DNA of 7,786 bases. It comes from an uncultured Collinsella sp. GTDB taxonomy: Bacteria > Actinomycetota > Coriobacteriia > Coriobacteriales > Coriobacteriaceae. Shown piece by piece: positions 5,370 to 7,786 of this stretch. Numbering within the stretch: the first letter of the stretch is position 1; each line of letters begins with the position of its first letter. The position numbers and the translations under genes are program-made. The stretch is taken from NCBI GenBank assembly GCA_900758885.1, contig CAAETD010000127.1:1-7786 (forward strand). Direction: 5' to 3'. The notes under the pieces are model-generated. The model made no database searches. It worked only from the letters and a program-made list of their open reading frames with translations, and had not been told where the DNA came from.

Positions 5370-7328
5370 ATGGCGATTCGGACGATGGGGCCGAGCGGAC
5401 AATACAAGACTGGATTGGATGCTGCCGGTGCGGCGCTGCCCGAGCTGCTGGCGCCGGCGGGCGGGCTCGACCAGATGCTTGCGGCCATCGCCGCGGGTGC
5501 CGATGCCATCTATGCAGGGTTGGGCGGCTTTAACGCCCGTGTGAGTGCGCACGGTTTTACCGACGACGAGTTTGTGCGCGGTTGTGCCGTGGCGCATGCT
5601 CATGGCGCGCGCGTGTACGTGACGCTCAACGTGTTCGTGTTTGACGATGAGCTGTCCGACGCGGTGGTGTTGGGAGCTCATGCACTGGAGCTGGGCGCCG
5701 ATGCTCTGATTGTGGCCGATGCCGGGTTGGCCTGCGCGCTGCGCGCGGCGATTCCCGGGGTCGAGATTCACCTGTCCACGCAGGCGGGCGTTCATAGCGA
5801 AGGCGCCGTGCGGCTTGCCGCCGATGAGCTGGGGGTCGAGCGCGTGACGACGGCACGCGAGCTGACGGTCGACGAGATTGCGGCGCTATGTGCCACGGGT
5901 GTGCCCATCGAGGTATTCTGCCACGGTGCGATTTGCATCGGCTATTCGGGGGCGTGCGAGTTCTCTGCCCTTCGACGTGGCCGCTCTGCGATGCGCGGTG
6001 ATTGCACGCAGCCGTGCCGTCTATCCTATGACTTGGTGGACGAGGCTGGGCAGAGTGTTGCCGCCGTCGAGGGAGATCGCCTGCTGTGTCCGCGCGACTA
6101 TCTGGGTATTGCGCATCTGCCCGAGCTTGTAGATGCCGGCGTGGCGTCGCTCAAGATCGAGGGGCGCATGAAGAACCCCGATTACGTATTCAACGTGGTG
6201 CGGGTGTGGCGCCGGGCACTCGATATGCTGTGCGACGGCGCGTGGGATCCCGGTGCCGTGGAAGAGCTTGAACGCGAGCTGGGAAGGTCGTTTAACCGTG
6301 GGTTTACCGACGCGTATCTGCGGGGGCGTTCGGGTGCCGAGCTGATGAGCTTTGAGCGCGCAATTAACCAGGGCGTGCGCGTGGGGCGCTTGGTCGCTGT
6401 GGGCCACGAAGAGGTGACCGTTGAGCTCGACGCCGCCGTGGCGGCGGGTGACACGCTCGAGATTCGGTTCTATCCGGGTGTCGACGCGCGTCCCGATGTG
6501 CCCAAGCGCTGGCCGCAGGTGCCCTGCCCGGTGGATGCCGCAGCGGGGAAGCGCGTCGTCGTGCATTGCAAGCGTAAGGTGGACGCGGGCTGCGAGGTAT
6601 ACCTGATTCGCAGCGCCGGCGTGTTGGATCAGACGGCGGCGGTGTTGGAGCGCATGCGGGCCGAGGCGGATGCGATTGCGCCCGTTGCGCGTGCCGTTGA
6701 GGTGCTGCCCTTTGAGGACGTTGCGGTGGATGGCGGTGCGTCGACGGAGTTGGTGGAGTGCGCGGTTCCCGCTCGCAGGGTTTTTGCTTGGCAGCTGATG
6801 GATGCCGACCCGCGCGGAGAACTCGATTTGTCCGACGCTGTTGTGGTGCTTGACGAGGCGTGCCGCACGGGTGACGCTGACCGGACCCGCTCACTGATGC
6901 AGCGTGCCGGGCGCGTCGTCTGCCGCAACCTGGGACAGGTCGCGATGGCCCACGAGCTGGGCACGACGTTTGACGTGGCGGCGCCGGTGTTCTGTGCCAA
7001 TCGGGCCACGCTTGCCTGGCTGCGCGGGCTTGGCGCGAGGTGGGTATACTTGCCTGCCGAGTTGCTCAACAATGATAGGGGGTGTATTGCCGAACTGGCT
7101 GCTGAACCCGGCGTCTTGGGTCCGGTCGACGCCGACCGTCCCGAGCTTATGGTGTGCGAGCACTGCCTGCTGACGGCCGAGGGCGTCTGCGCCACCGATG
7201 CGACGGGACAGGTTCGTTGCCGCGACTGCTTGCGTCGTCGGCAGGCACGCTATCTGGTCGAGCGTGACGGTACACGTCTGCCAGTTGCCATTGACGCATG
7301 CGGCAGGACGAGGATTTTCCTGTCGTAG
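5370..7328 (+). CDS. U32 family protein (annotated as peptidase/collagenase; probable RNA hydroxylation enzyme)
   Basis: The U32 signature is clear: EVFCHGAICIGYSGACEFSA at 181-200 followed by MRGDCTQPCRLSYDL at 208-222. Before it, LPELLAPAGGLDQMLAAIAA (23-42) and GADAIYAGLGGFNAR (43-57) are the typical start of the TIM-barrel-like domain. U32 proteins were first called proteases, but studied members RlhA, TrhP, UbiU and UbiV hydroxylate 23S rRNA, tRNA U34 or ubiquinone precursors and carry an Fe-S cluster. Candidate ligands here are C189, C196, C212 (or C216) and C240. The 652-residue length matches long RlhA-like members rather than the roughly 450-residue TrhP type. The C-terminal end has a further Cys cluster, C596-x-x-C599, C607 and C617-x-x-C620, which looks like a metal-binding knuckle. 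The gene is 96 nt before tyrS, in keeping with a role in translation. The exact substrate cannot be told from sequence. Confidence 0.9.
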   Translation: MAIRTMGPSGQYKTGLDAAGAALPELLAPAGGLDQMLAAIAAGADAIYAGLGGFNARVSAHGFTDDEFVRGCAVAHAHGARVYVTLNVFVFDDELSDAVVLGAHALELGADALIVADAGLACALRAAIPGVEIHLSTQAGVHSEGAVRLAADELGVERVTTARELTVDEIAALCATGVPIEVFCHGAICIGYSGACEFSALRRGRSAMRGDCTQPCRLSYDLVDEAGQSVAAVEGDRLLCPRDYLGIAHLPELVDAGVASLKIEGRMKNPDYVFNVVRVWRRALDMLCDGAWDPGAVEELERELGRSFNRGFTDAYLRGRSGAELMSFERAINQGVRVGRLVAVGHEEVTVELDAAVAAGDTLEIRFYPGVDARPDVPKRWPQVPCPVDAAAGKRVVVHCKRKVDAGCEVYLIRSAGVLDQTAAVLERMRAEADAIAPVARAVEVLPFEDVAVDGGASTELVECAVPARRVFAWQLMDADPRGELDLSDAVVVLDEACRTGDADRTRSLMQRAGRVVCRNLGQVAMAHELGTTFDVAAPVFCANRATLAWLRGLGARWVYLPAELLNNDRGCIAELAAEPGVLGPVDADRPELMVCEHCLLTAEGVCATDATGQVRCRDCLRRRQARYLVERDGTRLPVAIDACGRTRIFLS

Positions 7329-7347
7329 GTGCCGCGTCGCGTCAGTT

Positions 7348-7356
7348 TGTTATCAT
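7348..7356 (+). promoter_or_regulatory. candidate extended -10 promoter for tyrS
   Basis: TGT precedes TATCAT (7351-7356, five of six matches to TATAAT), giving the TGn extended -10 form. It starts 19 nt after the U32 stop codon. No good -35 hexamer lies at the right distance, which is common for extended -10 promoters. Transcription would start near 7363 and give a leader of about 60 nt. Confidence 0.4.
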
Positions 7357-7376
7357 AAGAGAGTTTATGGACTTCC

Positions 7377-7403
7377 AGCACCGCCGTTTTCGGCGAGGGT
7401 GCT
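7377..7403 (+). promoter_or_regulatory. hairpin in the tyrS leader
   Basis: AGCACC (7377-7382) pairs with GGTGCT (7398-7403), and GCCG (7383-7386) with CGGC (7391-7394) around a TTTT loop, with a 3-nt bulge GAG on the right arm. It ends 7 nt before the tyrS Shine-Dalgarno sequence (7411-7417) and has no T run after it. It might stabilise the mRNA or affect translation. The leader is too short for a T-box riboswitch, and I see no T-box motif. Confidence 0.5.
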
Positions 7404-7424
7404 ATAGCAAAAGGAGGATACCCA

Positions 7425-7786
7425 ATGCTGTCTGTTGACGAGCAAATGCGTATCATCACCTCGGGCGCCGCGCAGATCGTTCCCGAGGCCGACCTTCGCA
7501 AGAAGCTTGAGAAGGGCGAGCCCCTCAACATCAAGCTCGGCGTCGACCCCACCAGCCCCGACCTGCACCTGGGCCACGCCGTGCCGCTGCGCAAGATGCG
7601 TCAGTTCCAGGACCTGGGCCACAACGTCACCCTCATCATCGGCAACGGTACCGCGTTGATTGGCGACCCTTCGGGCAAGAATTCCACCCGTCCGCAGCTT
7701 TCGCAGGAGCAGATCGAGGCCAACGCCGAGACCTATGTGAGCCAGGCCATGAAGATCCTGGATCCCGAGAAGACCACCATCGTGCA
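7425..7786 (+). CDS. tyrS: tyrosyl-tRNA synthetase, N-terminal part (cut by window end)
   Basis: This class I enzyme charges tRNA-Tyr with tyrosine. The first 120 residues are visible. LGVDPTSPDLHLGH at 38-51 contains the HIGH-type ATP-binding motif (HLGH, 48-51), and RQFQDLGH at 59-66 is typical of the TyrRS branch. It is followed by a GNGTALIGDPSGK segment at 73-85, QLSQEQIEANAETY and a KILDPEKT segment, all in the expected order. The later KMSKS motif and any C-terminal RNA-binding domain lie outside the window. The ATG at 7425 has an excellent Shine-Dalgarno, AAGGAGG at 7411-7417, 7 nt upstream. The gene has a candidate promoter and leader hairpin of its own but could also be read from the U32 gene. 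Confidence 0.95.
   Translation, partial: MLSVDEQMRIITSGAAQIVPEADLRKKLEKGEPLNIKLGVDPTSPDLHLGHAVPLRKMRQFQDLGHNVTLIIGNGTALIGDPSGKNSTRPQLSQEQIEANAETYVSQAMKILDPEKTTIV

Noticed and set aside
6364..7195. Minus-strand open frames inside the U32 gene
   Set aside because: Arg/Pro/Ser-rich translations typical of antisense frames in high-GC genes; the plus strand holds a full U32 protein.

Overview
The window is a stretch of bacterial chromosome with high GC content (roughly 60%, by eye) and mostly core genes. The gene types, the Ala/Lys/Pro/Glu-rich tail on ribosomal protein L17, and a class A penicillin-binding protein ending in Thr-, Gly/Ser/Thr- and Pro/Thr-rich repeats suggest an actinobacterium of the Coriobacteriia type, and Collinsella is my best guess. 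That is an impression from protein style and gene order, not a database match.

Layout on the + strand, left to right. The 3' end of rplQ (2-130) is followed by a strong intrinsic terminator (157-187). Next come truA (223-1047, tRNA pseudouridine synthase), a divergent family 2 glycosyltransferase-like gene (1200-2249) and argR (2382-2819, arginine-responsive regulator). argR ends at its own terminator (2871-2903). A second, very stable hairpin (2941-2986) serves the convergent minus-strand gene at 3009-5207, a class A PBP with glycosyltransferase and transpeptidase domains. That gene is transcribed divergently from a 652-residue U32-family protein (5370-7328), probably an RNA-hydroxylation enzyme of the RlhA/TrhP type. 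The window ends inside tyrS (7425 onward), which has its own likely promoter and a leader hairpin.

The genes do not form one pathway. Themes are translation and RNA modification (L17, TruA, U32 protein, TyrRS), the cell envelope (PBP and perhaps the glycosyltransferase) and arginine control (ArgR, with no arginine genes beside it). The clearest regulatory DNA is in three places: a promoter that appears to overlap the rplQ terminator, an AT-rich argR upstream region with two inverted repeats, and the tyrS leader.

I did not find a convincing undescribed multi-gene system, mobile element, CRISPR array, tRNA or rRNA. The points most worth checking are the promoter/terminator overlap before truA, the 13-bp-arm inverted repeat before argR, the Asp-to-Asn change in the ArgR ligand motif, the unusual PBP tail, and the degenerate glycosyltransferase with a tiny ORF running into its start.
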